A stretch of DNA of 64,000 nt from Candidatus Bathyarchaeota archaeon (lineage in GTDB: Archaea > Thermoproteota > Bathyarchaeia > Bathyarchaeales > Bathycorpusculaceae): the NCBI GenBank assembly GCA_026014545.1, contig JAOZIH010000001.1, positions 1 to 64,000 on the forward strand, read 5' to 3'. This document shows positions 9,416 through 17,767 of the stretch, one piece after another (position 1 is the first letter of the stretch; every line of letters starts with the position of its first letter). A model generated the notes under the pieces. It was not told where the DNA came from. It ran no database searches and saw only the letters and a list, made by a program, of their open reading frames with translations. The position numbers were made by a program, and so were the translations under genes.

Positions 9416-9964
9416 CTAAATGCCGCACTCGTTTTCATTATCTTGGGGACTACCGAATTTTGACCGCATTATTTTGATGATGTCTTTGCTATTTTTTGCC
9501 GCCGCGTAATCATCAAGGTGCACAGAGTTTAATTCAAAAAAAGTGTGACCCCAAACGAAAATTGAAAGAACTCTCCGCGCTTCATCTTTGAATCCTGTAA
9601 TGTACAATGCGGCAGCGAGTGCTTCGGCGGTCGTTAGCTTTGTGGCTTTGCTGAAGTTTACAGGGTTACCTGCCAGCAAGATAGGTAGGCAACGTGCCGT
9701 TCCCCTCACATGCTTTGATAATACTTTTTCAGCGTGCTCCCAGCTGCAATCCAAGGCAACTATGCCGAAATTTGCCACGCGTTCTCTATCGGCAGGTGAA
9801 AAGGCTGTTTCCGCGAAGGGATTAAGTATCACAGCGCGCTTCGGCAGAAATCGCATCTGAGTCACGACTCTAGCTATTCCATGGCGTTTGAGCTTTAATC
9901 CAGTGCACCGTTTGGGATGACACTGATGCGCGTGATAAATGGTTAACCTAGGCGACTGCTCCAC
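9416..9964 (-). CDS. tsr3: 16S/18S rRNA aminocarboxypropyltransferase Tsr3 (DUF367)
   Basis: Tsr3 transfers the 3-amino-3-carboxypropyl group of SAM to a small-subunit rRNA uridine during ribosome maturation. The DUF367 hallmarks are visible: YHAHQCHPKRCTGLKL near the N-terminus, LNPFAETAFSPAD, ALDCSWEHAEKV, and LPILLAGNPVNFSKATKLTTAEALAAAL in the SPOUT-like core. At 182 residues it is close to other archaeal members. Its start overlaps the 3' end of nnr by 17 bases, so translation is probably coupled. Confidence 0.93.
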   Translation of the reverse strand: MEQSPRLTIYHAHQCHPKRCTGLKLKRHGIARVVTQMRFLPKRAVILNPFAETAFSPADRERVANFGIVALDCSWEHAEKVLSKHVRGTARCLPILLAGNPVNFSKATKLTTAEALAAALYITGFKDEARRVLSIFVWGHTFFELNSVHLDDYAAAKNSKDIIKIMRSKFGSPQDNENECGI

Positions 9965-11495
9965 CTGCTTTTCGCACCTTCAAATGGCTCATGGGATCAT
10001 CCAAAACCTTGGGAATCCATTCAATTAGGTCTGTAGCCATCAGATGATAGCCAATTTCGCTTGCCGCGAAGTCTCCTGCCGCGCCGTTTACAAAGGCGCC
10101 CGCTGCCGCAGCCTCAAACGCGTCAGCCTTCTGCGCTAAAAATGCGCCGACAATTCCTGCAAGCACGTCGCCTGTGCCGCCAACCGTCATGCCGGGATTA
10201 CCTGTAAAGTTCCGCTTAACCCGTTTTGAATCGCAAATGATGTCCACTTGACCCTTTAGCAGGATAACTGCTTTCAGTTCAGCCGCTGTCTTCTGCACCT
10301 CCGCAACGCGTTTTTCACTGTTTTCAGACAGTTGACGTCCAGTTAGCACCGCGTATTCGCCTGCGTGAGGCGTCAGCACAAGCGGCACCTTCAAGGCGCG
10401 TTTGCATTCAGCGAAAGCCTTCAAGCCGTCCGCGTCAAGTAGTAACGGTTTACCTGCACCTTCAATGGCTGGCACAAATGCTTTAACAAATTCTCGTGTT
10501 TTAGCATGCAAGCCGAGGCCGGGACCGAGAACAACGGCATCAACTGTCTCTAGGTAGGGCAACAATTCTTCAATGTTCGCTGAACTTAGGTTGTCGCCCT
10601 TTAGTTTCAGCGTTATCAGGTTTGGCGACATCGCCGAGGCAGCGTATGCGGTTTTCTCGGGCGCCGCAAGATAAACGATGTCCACGCCTGTCCGCAGGGC
10701 AGCTAACGCAACTAATGCTGGTGCTCCAGAGAAAACTTCGCTGCCGCCTACAACCAATAAGCGTCCGAAATCACCTTTGTGCGCGCTTGCAGAACGTGGT
10801 TTCTTGACCAGAAAAACGTCGCCTGGCCCAGCGAATTTTTCCAGGGCCTCAGGTAGACCTATGTCTCTTACGACGAGTTCACCCACATACTTCTTGGCAT
10901 TATGTAGTCCCGGTTTTGCCTTATAGAATGTTACCGTAAGGTTTGCTTTTACAGCGTTACCTAAGACTTCTCCATTGTCTGAGTCGATTCCTGTGGGTAC
11001 ATCAACGGCTACTTTAAACGCACTTAGCATATTGATGTACTCAACCATCTGTGCGATGGGCGGTTTAATCTTGCCTTTCGTTCCCGTTCCCAAAAGCGCG
11101 TCAACAACTATGTCGGCATCTACTTTGGGCAGGGCAGCGCTGTCAGTGACTTCGTGAATTGGGATGCTTTCGCGTAAAGCTTGAAGTGCAAACCAGTTCT
11201 TTAGTGCCGCTTCATGTCGTATGTCTGCGCCTTTTCCTGCGAGAACCACAGATACGTTAAAGCCCAACGCTAACAGATGCCGCGCTGCGACGAAGCCGTC
11301 GCCGCCGTTTCCTCCTAAACCGCAGAAAATGACAACTTTTCGTTCGCATGGAAAATGCGCGGCAATTTCCTCCGCTACGTTGCGCCCGGCGTTTTCCATA
11401 AGTTGTAATAGGGAAATGCCAAAATATTCCGCGTTAATTTCCAGAGTACGCATTTCTCGGCTTGTTATGGCCGTCGCGTTCTTTTTTGCTTGCAT
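9948..11495 (-). CDS. nnr: Bifunctional NAD(P)H-hydrate epimerase / ADP-dependent dehydratase
   Basis: This enzyme repairs NADHX and NADPHX, damaged hydrated forms of NAD(P)H. The N-terminal half (about 1-215) is the YjeF_N epimerase, with VVIFCGLGGNGGDGF and a DALLGTG motif. The C-terminal half (about 225-505) is the ribokinase-like YjeF_C dehydratase, with LTPHAGEYAVL and the nucleotide/catalytic GGTGDVLAGIVGAF. At 515 residues it matches the usual fused protein. The start ATG is at 11495 with a TATA-like box near 11525-11540, and a copy of the dispersed motif lies at 11601-11625 upstream. It overlaps tsr3 downstream. Confidence 0.95.
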   Translation of the reverse strand: MQAKKNATAITSREMRTLEINAEYFGISLLQLMENAGRNVAEEIAAHFPCERKVVIFCGLGGNGGDGFVAARHLLALGFNVSVVLAGKGADIRHEAALKNWFALQALRESIPIHEVTDSAALPKVDADIVVDALLGTGTKGKIKPPIAQMVEYINMLSAFKVAVDVPTGIDSDNGEVLGNAVKANLTVTFYKAKPGLHNAKKYVGELVVRDIGLPEALEKFAGPGDVFLVKKPRSASAHKGDFGRLLVVGGSEVFSGAPALVALAALRTGVDIVYLAAPEKTAYAASAMSPNLITLKLKGDNLSSANIEELLPYLETVDAVVLGPGLGLHAKTREFVKAFVPAIEGAGKPLLLDADGLKAFAECKRALKVPLVLTPHAGEYAVLTGRQLSENSEKRVAEVQKTAAELKAVILLKGQVDIICDSKRVKRNFTGNPGMTVGGTGDVLAGIVGAFLAQKADAFEAAAAGAFVNGAAGDFAASEIGYHLMATDLIEWIPKVLDDPMSHLKVRKAGGAVA

Positions 11496-11600
11496 GTTTC
11501 AGCCCTGAATAAGTTAATTACTCTTTGAAAAATAAGCCTATCCATGAATATGACAAAAATTCCAGCGTACAGCTCCTTAATTGCCGTTACATTGTTGGCT

Positions 11601-11625
11601 TGTATACGAAAGCATCAACAAAACA
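11601..11625 (+). repeat. Dispersed motif, copy A
   Basis: Reads TGTATAC-GA-AAGCATCAACAAAACA. It lies between nnr (start 11495, minus strand) and the RAM gene (stop 11699, minus strand), 106-130 bases before the nnr start. It is one of five near-identical copies in the window. Confidence 0.75.
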
Positions 11626-11698
11626 CCCTTTTCCGTAGCTTTACGCGCTGCGGAGCTCTGCCTAAAGCACGTTTAGAGGCGCCTATGCTTTATGCGGC

Positions 11699-11977
11699 TT
11701 ATTTTGTATTTGCACGATTGCGTTTCCCTCTGTAGGCCCTAGATACAATCATGGTAGAGGTTACCAGAACGTTTGGTACGGCGCGCATCTTTTCCGATAC
11801 GAACTCTTCCAGCATGCTCAAATCCTGCGCCTCGATTTTTGCAACCACATCATATTCACCGAAGATGATGTCGGCTTGCAGCACCTCATCAAACTCAACC
11901 AGCTTTTGACATACTTCCCTTTCGGCTCCCGAATTAACTTTGAATAAAACGTAGGCTAAGACAGGCATATTTTTCAC
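11699..11977 (-). CDS. Stand-alone Lrp/AsnC ligand-binding (RAM) domain protein
   Basis: A 92-residue RAM-domain protein without a helix-turn-helix. The pattern VLAYVLFKVNSGAEREVCQKL, then ADIIFGEYDVVAKIEA, then NVLVTSTMIV follows the ferredoxin-like effector domain of Lrp proteins. A basic tail (RAYRGKRNRANTK) is extra. It is similar in layout to the protein at 1895-2128 and is oriented like nnr, which lies 200 bases downstream. The effector is unknown; a link to the neighbouring NAD-metabolism genes is speculative. Confidence 0.85.
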   Translation of the reverse strand: MKNMPVLAYVLFKVNSGAEREVCQKLVEFDEVLQADIIFGEYDVVAKIEAQDLSMLEEFVSEKMRAVPNVLVTSTMIVSRAYRGKRNRANTK

Positions 11978-12125
11978 CGTACCTTTTTAGTTCAGTATCC
12001 CTTAATTACTTTTCCATGCGCTGCCTACACAAGGATTTTTGGAAAAACATTTATTCTCTGCTTAGCCCATATTTGTAACAGGCGCTGATAATTATTTGAT
12101 TGAACCTTGTTTAGGTGAACCTTGC

Positions 12126-12848
12126 TTGAAGAAAGACTTTAGCGTAAAAAGCACGGATGCGCTTATAATCGTTGATGTTCAAAATGACTTTTGCTCTGGC
12201 GGTGCCTTACCTGTTCCAGACGGAGATCAGGTAGTTCCCGTGCTTAATGACTACATAAAAATCTTCAAGAAAACAAATGCGCCCCTTGTAGCCACAAGAG
12301 ACTGGCACCCGCCAAACCATATATCTTTCAAAGCTCAAGGAGGCCCATGGCCGCCTCACTGCATTCAAGATACTGAAGGCGCTAAATTTCACTCTGACTT
12401 GAAGCTTCCCGACGCAGCCATCATCATCTCCAAGGCTACTGATCCGCTTAAAGAGGCTTATTCAGGCTTTGACGGCACCAAACTTGCAGACGTGCTTAAC
12501 AAGGCGGGTGTTACAAGGGTTTTTGTGGGTGGTTTAGCAACCGATTACTGCGTCAAAAACACGGTGCTTGATGCACGTAAGTTGGGTTTCGCAACCGTGC
12601 TGCTATTGGATGCTGTTCGTGGAATTAACGTGAAGCCCGGCGACGTAGAGGCTGCCATCGCTGAGATGCTTCGAAACGGTGCTGAGCAAGCCACCTTAGA
12701 TGACTTTCCAGAAACCATTGAGCTTCCGCCAGCGGGAGATTCTGACACTGAGGTTTTAGCGAAGAAACCATTGATTAAAGTTGCTACGAAAAAGAAGGCG
12801 CGCATGCGTCCTCGTGGCAAATATAAAAGAGTGCGCACTGAGCAGTAA
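12126..12848 (+). CDS. pncA: Nicotinamidase (isochorismatase-like hydrolase)
   Basis: This enzyme hydrolyses nicotinamide to nicotinate and ammonia in NAD salvage. Numbered from the upstream TTG at 12096, the catalytic triad is D27 (VDVQNDF), K113 (ISKATDP) and C152 (LATDYCV). The metal-binding TRDWHPPNH motif has D69, H71 and H75. The start at TTG 12126 is preferred because GGTGA lies 7 bases before it. Past the catalytic domain there is an unusual ~40-residue tail ending in a strongly basic segment (KVATKKKARMRPRGKYKR), which most nicotinamidases lack. nnr, another NAD-related gene, lies nearby. Confidence 0.92.
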   Translation: MKKDFSVKSTDALIIVDVQNDFCSGGALPVPDGDQVVPVLNDYIKIFKKTNAPLVATRDWHPPNHISFKAQGGPWPPHCIQDTEGAKFHSDLKLPDAAIIISKATDPLKEAYSGFDGTKLADVLNKAGVTRVFVGGLATDYCVKNTVLDARKLGFATVLLLDAVRGINVKPGDVEAAIAEMLRNGAEQATLDDFPETIELPPAGDSDTEVLAKKPLIKVATKKKARMRPRGKYKRVRTEQ

Positions 12849-13359
12849 CAATTGCAGGTTTAGGTCAGCAAAAGTTAACGTGCCCCTCACTTTCTTCGCT
12901 TCTTTTTACTAGATTATGGTCCGAAGGCAGGTTTTTATTCGAATTTTAACGAAGCTTATATATACATGAAATTTGCAACAGAAAATTCATAGGTGAAGTC
13001 TCATTCCGTTGCAGTTTTTATGGTAAAATGCGCCGAAGAACGCGTATTAGTGGCAGGTAATTGTTAGTTTTTTGAATTAGTCGTTGCGTTTTCACGGAAG
13101 AATTGCTGTTATTGTTCTTTTATGGCTTGCGAAAAAATTTCGAATAGCCACTTTTTACAATAAAAAGCTAAAATTTATGGGACTTAGGCTAAAAATTAAC
13201 TTTAAAAAGTTAAAATAGCATGGTGAATAGCTTTCTGGGCAGTATACGAAACACGATTTTTTTTTAAAAAAAAAAAATTGTCTCCAGCGGCAAGTCCTGT
13301 CAAAAGTTAGTCGTGAATAAAGTTGCTTGGAAATGCGCTAAGAAAAGTGGATTATGCGT
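12849..13359. other. 510-base AT-rich intergenic region with a strong unassigned TATA box
   Basis: No convincing gene is visible. CTTATATATAC at 12955-12965 is one of the best TATA boxes of the window. It is followed after about 30 bases by AGGTGA and a possible 15-25 codon frame (ATG 13020 or GTG 12994, stop 13066-13068), too short to support. Further on there is a run of about ten T followed by twelve A near 13257-13278. It could hold a small transcript or simply be spacer DNA. Confidence 0.4.
12955..12965 (+). promoter_or_regulatory. Orphan TATA box
   Basis: CTTATATATAC with no annotated gene for several hundred bases downstream on this strand. The box is equally good as a generic AT-rich sequence, so promoter activity is unproven. 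Confidence 0.35.
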
Positions 13360-13776
13360 TCACGTTTCGCCCATGACTTGAATAAGGACTGTGCGCTTAC
13401 GCGGGTAAACGTCTGTTTCTACGAAAAGCAAAGATTGCCAAGTTCCAAACTCCACATGTCCGTCAATTACAGGCAGCGTTTTATCTGGCGGTAAAAGAAC
13501 TGATCGCAGGTGCGCGTAAGCATTAGACGGATGCTGATAAGCGCCTTGCACGGGCACTATTTTTTCAAGGAAGGCTTTGATGTCGTTGAGCAAGCCATAG
13601 TCGTTTTCTGTCAAGATTAGTATGCCCGTTGCATGTGGCGCAAAGACATGGACCAAGCCATTTCGGATGCCTGCGCTGGACACGGCTTCTTGAACTTTGT
13701 CCGTTAAATCTATGAACTCGATAGCACCCTTTGTGGAGAAACTATAGTGCTTGTTAACAACTTTAAAGCTTGACAT
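13360..13776 (-). CDS. YjbQ/UPF0047 family protein
   Basis: A 138-residue single-domain protein of the UPF0047 (YjbQ) family. It shows the conserved VFAPHATGILILTEN motif and the C-terminal GTWQSLLFVETDVYPRKRTVLIQVMG, with the His and Glu residues that form the family's presumed active or metal site. Some bacterial members show weak thiamine-phosphate synthase activity, but the physiological role is unresolved. ATG start at 13776. A degenerate copy of the dispersed motif lies about 90-110 bases upstream. Confidence 0.92.
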   Translation of the reverse strand: MSSFKVVNKHYSFSTKGAIEFIDLTDKVQEAVSSAGIRNGLVHVFAPHATGILILTENDYGLLNDIKAFLEKIVPVQGAYQHPSNAYAHLRSVLLPPDKTLPVIDGHVEFGTWQSLLFVETDVYPRKRTVLIQVMGET

Positions 13777-13863
13777 GACAGCTTCCCATAGTTATCTGTG
13801 CGGGGCTATTCAAATTTTTTTCTGCGCTGCCCAGTGCATTGCAAATTTGGCTGGGTTTGTGTT

Positions 13864-13888
13864 ATTTTTGTCTATGCTTTTGTATACG
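13864..13888 (-). repeat. Dispersed motif, degenerate copy G
   Basis: The plus strand reads ATTTTTGTCTATGC, then TTTTGTATACG. It matches the consensus except in the CATCAAC core, where CATAGAC is found. It lies upstream of the yjbQ-like gene. Confidence 0.5.
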
Positions 13889-13956
13889 CCTTCTTTATAG
13901 AGGATGCTTCGTGTGCATCAGTGATGGCTAATTGAATAGGTAATATTTATGCAACT

Positions 13957-13978
13957 AGAATCACTGAGCGATGATTCT
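13957..13978. other. Hairpin in the yjbQ-lonB spacer
   Basis: AGAATCA and TGATTCT are perfect 7-base complements with an 8-base loop. Two further small stems follow at 14003-14036 (GGGCTG-TTTT-CAGCCC, then CCCTT-CAG-AAGGG) just beyond the lonB stop. They could be part of the lonB 3' end or a small RNA. Confidence 0.35.
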
Positions 13979-14002
13979 GCAATGTTGCTGTAAGCGAAAA
14001 AT

Positions 14003-14036
14003 GGGCTGTTTTCAGCCCCCCTTCAGAAGGGAAGTT
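14003..14036 (-). terminator. Tandem small hairpins at the lonB 3' end
   Basis: GGGCTG-TTTT-CAGCCC is directly followed by CCCTT-CAG-AAGGG, ending 10 bases from the lonB stop codon. No strong T-run follows on the minus strand, so a processing or stability role is as likely as termination. Confidence 0.3.
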
Positions 14037-14045
14037 TCGTCGGCA

Positions 14046-16304
14046 TCAAGGTTTACGCTTGTATTTTTGAACAGGGATTTGGATAACTTGCTGCTCAACA
14101 AGGCATTCTTTTAAGTAGTCATCTAATGTGGCTGCAGGCACCACTTCAATAGTGTAATCTCGCGGATCGATCGAGTGCAGGTAGTTTTTCTGTGGAATAA
14201 CTACTTTCTTGAAGCCCCATGCCTCGGCAGCTTTAATCTTCTCGTGAACTCCACCAACCGCGGTGATCTGTATAGTGCCGCTGACACTTAGGTTTATTTC
14301 GCCGGTAACAGCCACATCCTGCCGTATCAGTTTCCCTTCGATCAGCGAGCATAAGAGAATGGCCATTGTTACGCCTGCGGAAGGACCATCAACGCCGTAG
14401 GACTGGGCGAAGTCAATGTGCGTTAAGTAATCCTGCGCTATGTCTACACCGTATTTTTGAATGATGACACTTCTCACTTTGGCTATGCTGTCCGAGATGA
14501 AGCTTTGACCCTTCGCAACTCCGGTCACTTTGTAATAGCCCTTAAGCGGCTGATCACGCGGCAGCTCGCTTTTCTTAACTAGCTGCGCTTTCACACTAAG
14601 CACATTACCTGTCATTTCGCCGCTGTAGGGGTCATGAACTACTGCCAAGCCGTGAATCTGCCCGAGTTTTACGCCTTCAGGATTTATTTCCAAAAGCTTG
14701 CCCCGCTCGTGCATTTCATGCTCCAGCAGCTGCTTCTGAATAGTTTTGCAGTGCTCATTTATCGCTTCCAAAACGTGACGCCGCTCAACGACCTTGCAGT
14801 TCTCATTCATAGCCAAAGTTGCTGCAGTCTTAATTATGGAGATTAAAGGTCTAAATCGTGTAGTAAGCGCATCCCGCTTGTTGCTTCGCCTTCGGCCTTC
14901 CTCAACTATTTCTATGCATGCCTCTCTATCGAAAGGTATCAAGTTGAAACGCTTGACCTCTTGCGCTATGAACTGAACGTACTTGCGCCTATTCTCTAGC
15001 GTGTTGGGCATGTCGTTGTTCATGCGCACCACTTTGCCGTAGCCGTAGAAGCGATCCATAAGTGCCGGGTGAATCTGGCTTATGCTGTCAAAGTTTCCAG
15101 CGCCTACCAAGAAGGTTATGGCTGGCACAGGCTCTGTGGACACAGCCATCGCCGAAGTGCCCCCGCCATGCCACCTGTCCCGCAGGGTTATGGGCAGCTG
15201 CCCATCTTCCAAAACAGTGAGCAGCGTAATTGCCTCTTCTTGATCTAAGTTTTTGATTTCGTCAATATACAAGATGCCCAACGACGCTTTGTGCACGTCT
15301 CCTGCGGTTACGCGCTGATGCTCAGGCGTTCCTAACCCGCCAGTCTGAAACGGATCCCACGCTACTGACCCAAAGAGTTGTGCGCTTCTATGGCCCGTGG
15401 CGTCTACAAATGGCGCTTGCTCTGAACTGTTGTCTACTATAAGTTTTGGGACGTCAGATTGCTGTGCGCCTCCGATGCCGCGGAGGTTAGCTAATCCGCC
15501 TATGCGTGAGAACCACCAGATGAAGACGCTGAAGAAGATGAGGCTGCCGCCGGGAATAAACGTTAAGGGCACAATGTTTAGGAAGCGGTCAACAAGGTAA
15601 GCTGAGAAATTGTTGTTGTATAATTCCTGCCAGGATGTGCCTCCAAGCGAAACGCCGCCGGCGTTCCATGCTTGCCAAGCGTCAACCATAAAGTATAAGC
15701 CTAATCCCAGGAGGAGGACACCTAATGTAAGCATAAGCGCTTGCACTATGCGAAGACCGACTTTCGTGGCGAACTTGCGCTTAAGCTCTTTAAGCTGCTC
15801 TTTTTGCTGTATCTTTTTGCCTTCTCCAGCTTTGTGGATAGATATGCGAGGCTGGCTGGGCATTGCAGGATTTTTCCATGAGAGGACATCGAAAAGTTTT
15901 ATGCCGTTTTCCTTGTAAACCTGCGTCAGTTTCTCCGCCAAGGCTCTGCCGAGAAGCGACTTGCCTGTTCCTGGGTCGCCCAAAAGTAGCAAGTAAGGGC
16001 CTGGGCTGATCATGGTTTTTGCTGAGGGCTTGTGCTCTTCGGGTTTACTCCAGTATGTGTACCACTGCGTCTGCTCTAGATGCTTAAGCTTGTGCACCCA
16101 CTCGTTTAGGCAGAGAAAACTCTCGTTAAGGGCCTGCTCTTGGCCTATAATCCAGCTGATCATGTTGTCGTCTACTGGGAAACCTTCGGTTGTTTTGAAT
16201 TTGCCCCAGTTCCAGCGGACCTTCACGGTTCTGCCCTGAACAGTGCGGCTGATCGTTTCAGTGTCTGTGCCGAAATATTCAAAAGACACGCCTTCTCCTC
16301 CCAT
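14046..16304 (-). CDS. lonB: Membrane-bound ATP-dependent protease LonB
   Basis: Archaeal Lon, the main membrane-tethered AAA+ protease for protein quality control. The Walker A motif GDPGTGKS is at 109-116. Two TM segments (about 178-205 and 250-270) are inserted between Walker A and Walker B (ILYIDEIKNL), as in archaeal LonB. The S16 protease domain has catalytic Ser642 (DGPSAG) and Lys689 (GGVHEKIKAA). The ATG at 16304 has its nearest SD (AAGGAGAG) too far upstream, about 14 bases. The codons after it contain GGGAGGAG placed 5 bases before an in-frame GTG at 16289, so the true start may be that GTG. Confidence 0.96.
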   Translation of the reverse strand: MGGEGVSFEYFGTDTETISRTVQGRTVKVRWNWGKFKTTEGFPVDDNMISWIIGQEQALNESFLCLNEWVHKLKHLEQTQWYTYWSKPEEHKPSAKTMISPGPYLLLLGDPGTGKSLLGRALAEKLTQVYKENGIKLFDVLSWKNPAMPSQPRISIHKAGEGKKIQQKEQLKELKRKFATKVGLRIVQALMLTLGVLLLGLGLYFMVDAWQAWNAGGVSLGGTSWQELYNNNFSAYLVDRFLNIVPLTFIPGGSLIFFSVFIWWFSRIGGLANLRGIGGAQQSDVPKLIVDNSSEQAPFVDATGHRSAQLFGSVAWDPFQTGGLGTPEHQRVTAGDVHKASLGILYIDEIKNLDQEEAITLLTVLEDGQLPITLRDRWHGGGTSAMAVSTEPVPAITFLVGAGNFDSISQIHPALMDRFYGYGKVVRMNNDMPNTLENRRKYVQFIAQEVKRFNLIPFDREACIEIVEEGRRRSNKRDALTTRFRPLISIIKTAATLAMNENCKVVERRHVLEAINEHCKTIQKQLLEHEMHERGKLLEINPEGVKLGQIHGLAVVHDPYSGEMTGNVLSVKAQLVKKSELPRDQPLKGYYKVTGVAKGQSFISDSIAKVRSVIIQKYGVDIAQDYLTHIDFAQSYGVDGPSAGVTMAILLCSLIEGKLIRQDVAVTGEINLSVSGTIQITAVGGVHEKIKAAEAWGFKKVVIPQKNYLHSIDPRDYTIEVVPAATLDDYLKECLVEQQVIQIPVQKYKRKP

Positions 16305-16929
16305 ATTGCTACCAGTCTCTCCTTTTTAATCAATTAAAGAACTTATTTCCAAACTGGCAATATTCAAAAAACCGTACATAACCCTTGCAAAATCACCTGA
16401 AAGCAAACGGATTTTCGAACAAACTTTTTAGGAAAATCCGCTAATTTTAAAGCCTATTTAATTACAAAGGCTAAATTATGAGGTTGTATGTTTTCGAATA
16501 GCCAGCGCTGCAGAAACAGGCGTATTTTTTGTTTAAAACGCAGAAATGGAAAAGCCAAAAATGAGCCTAAAACAGCCAAAGCGCTTTATTTCTGTCCTTT
16601 CATCTTCTTGTTTTATGCTAATCTATGGAGAAAACCGTGGCCTCATATAAAGACTGACGAAAATCTCCATGCGACGCCTAAGCGACTTCACTTCGAGCCT
16701 ACTTCGAGCGGATTCTCATGTTCACAGGCGCTTTGCTGCTGTCAACTGAGTTTTGTGTGGTGACTGCATGTGTGGCTAATGGCCTTCAAGCGCAAGTGGA
16801 TAGTCAACTGCTGTTAGGTGCTTCGCTGATTGTTCTGTTAAAGGAGGCAGGCTTTGTCTGCTGCGATTCTCCGCGCTAAATCAAGTACCGCGTGATGGTT
16901 TTGTCTATGCGCTGTTGCGTGGTTAGCGT

Positions 16930-16955
16930 GTTTTCGGTTGATGTATTTGTATACA
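16930..16955 (-). repeat. Dispersed motif, degenerate copy F
   Basis: The plus strand reads GTTTTCGGTTGATGTATT, then TGTATACA. It keeps GTTGATG and TGTATACA but has CG inserted or changed in the T-rich arm. It lies in the lonB-hjc spacer and is not adjacent to a start codon. Confidence 0.55.
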
Positions 16956-17183
16956 GCGTGCTTACCGCCGGTGTTTTCTGTAGTGTGAGTTGTTGTGGTG
17001 GTGCCAAAAAAAGGCGTTTTGCGGCTTATTTGGGATGAGCGGGCACATTTGCATTGCTTGGTGTAGGCTAAAACGCTGTGATTTTTGAGATGTTTACGGA
17101 GTGATTTGCATATTCGGTGGATATGGTTGTATTGGTATTACTTGGAATGCATCATTTTCACCAGCATGCTCCAGAGAGAAAAA

Positions 17184-17207
17184 TGTATACAGAAGCATCA
17201 ACAACAC
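17184..17207 (+). repeat. Dispersed motif, copy B (upstream of hjc promoter)
   Basis: Reads TGTATAC-AG-AAGCATCAACAACAC and ends about 12 bases before the TATA box of hjc. In archaea this is a position from which an activator could act. Confidence 0.75.
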
Positions 17208-17218
17208 TTCGCATAATT

Positions 17219-17228
17219 CTTTATATTT
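17219..17228 (+). promoter_or_regulatory. TATA box of hjc
   Basis: CTTTATATTT lies about 35-43 bases before the GTG start at 17262, which would give a leader of about 10 bases. Confidence 0.5.
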
Positions 17229-17261
17229 GCTACACTACTACTGCTGCAGAGGGCAAAAGCC

Positions 17262-17681
17262 GTGATAAAGGACGCAGACAGAATTAAACTTCGCCGATGG
17301 CGCAAACGCGGCTTCTACAGCGAAAACGCGCTTGTGAAGCTACTACAAAAAAACGGTTACAGCGCCGTGCGCATTCCAGTCAGCAACCCCAGCTTAAGCC
17401 CACTACCAGACATCATCGCCCGAAAAGGCGAACACGTCTACGCCTTCGAGGTAAAGAATGCGGATTACTACGCGTATTTCCCAAAGCAGCAGATTGACAA
17501 ACTCTTCAGGTTCCTCAATGAGCTTATGCCCGGCAGCAACGAGCAGAAGCACGCTGTGATCGCGGCGCACTTGGGTAAAAAGTGGCTTTTCAGAGAGGTC
17601 AACTGGACAGACTGGGAGAGGGATAAATTACCAGAGAAAATCAGGATTCTTAAGCGAGACCGAGGAAATTTTACACTGTAG
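17262..17681 (+). CDS. hjc: Archaeal Holliday junction resolvase Hjc
   Basis: A dimeric endonuclease that cuts four-way DNA junctions in recombination and repair. It has the PD-(D/E)XK nuclease core with E21, D50 (LPDIIARKG) and E63-V-K65 (YAFEVKN), plus a Gln at about 77. The motif AVRIPVSNPSLSPLPDI is highly typical of Hjc. It has 139 residues and starts with GTG 34-43 bases after a TATA box. It lies immediately upstream of the ABC genes but is not obviously linked to them. Confidence 0.93.
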   Translation: MIKDADRIKLRRWRKRGFYSENALVKLLQKNGYSAVRIPVSNPSLSPLPDIIARKGEHVYAFEVKNADYYAYFPKQQIDKLFRFLNELMPGSNEQKHAVIAAHLGKKWLFREVNWTDWERDKLPEKIRILKRDRGNFTL

Positions 17682-17732
17682 CCGAAGTGTGCATCAACGA
17701 AGTTAATTGCATAAGGCATTATGGCCTAAAAG

Positions 17733-17743
17733 CATATTATAAC
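17733..17743 (+). promoter_or_regulatory. TATA box of the ABC transporter genes
   Basis: CATATTATAAC lies about 25-35 bases before the ATG at 17768, so the transcript may be leaderless or nearly so. This also supports 17768 over the upstream in-frame GTG at 17687. Confidence 0.5.
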
Positions 17744-17767
17744 TTCCGCACATTTTCTGATACAGCC

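Larger units (their letters stand above)
16305..17261. other. 957-base intergenic region between lonB and hjc
   Basis: No reading frame here looks like a real protein: the longest (about 16488-16763, plus strand) has erratic composition and no ribosome-binding site. The region has a TATA-like CATATAAAG near 16643-16651 on the plus strand, a GCAG/CTGC stem near 16848-16862, and two copies of the dispersed motif (16930-16955 and 17184-17207). It is large enough for an untranslated RNA, but I see no tRNA, SRP RNA or RNase P RNA signature. Confidence 0.5.

Noticed and set aside
13920-13995. C/D box small RNA upstream of yjbQ
   Set aside because: GTGATGG, CTGA and GATGATT occur in a suggestive order, but the first guide would be about 35 bases and the last D box is CTGT, so the spacing rules are not met.
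16488-16763. 91-codon plus-strand frame in the lonB-hjc spacer
   Set aside because: No ribosome-binding site, odd composition rich in Phe, Cys, Arg and Lys, and no recognisable family.
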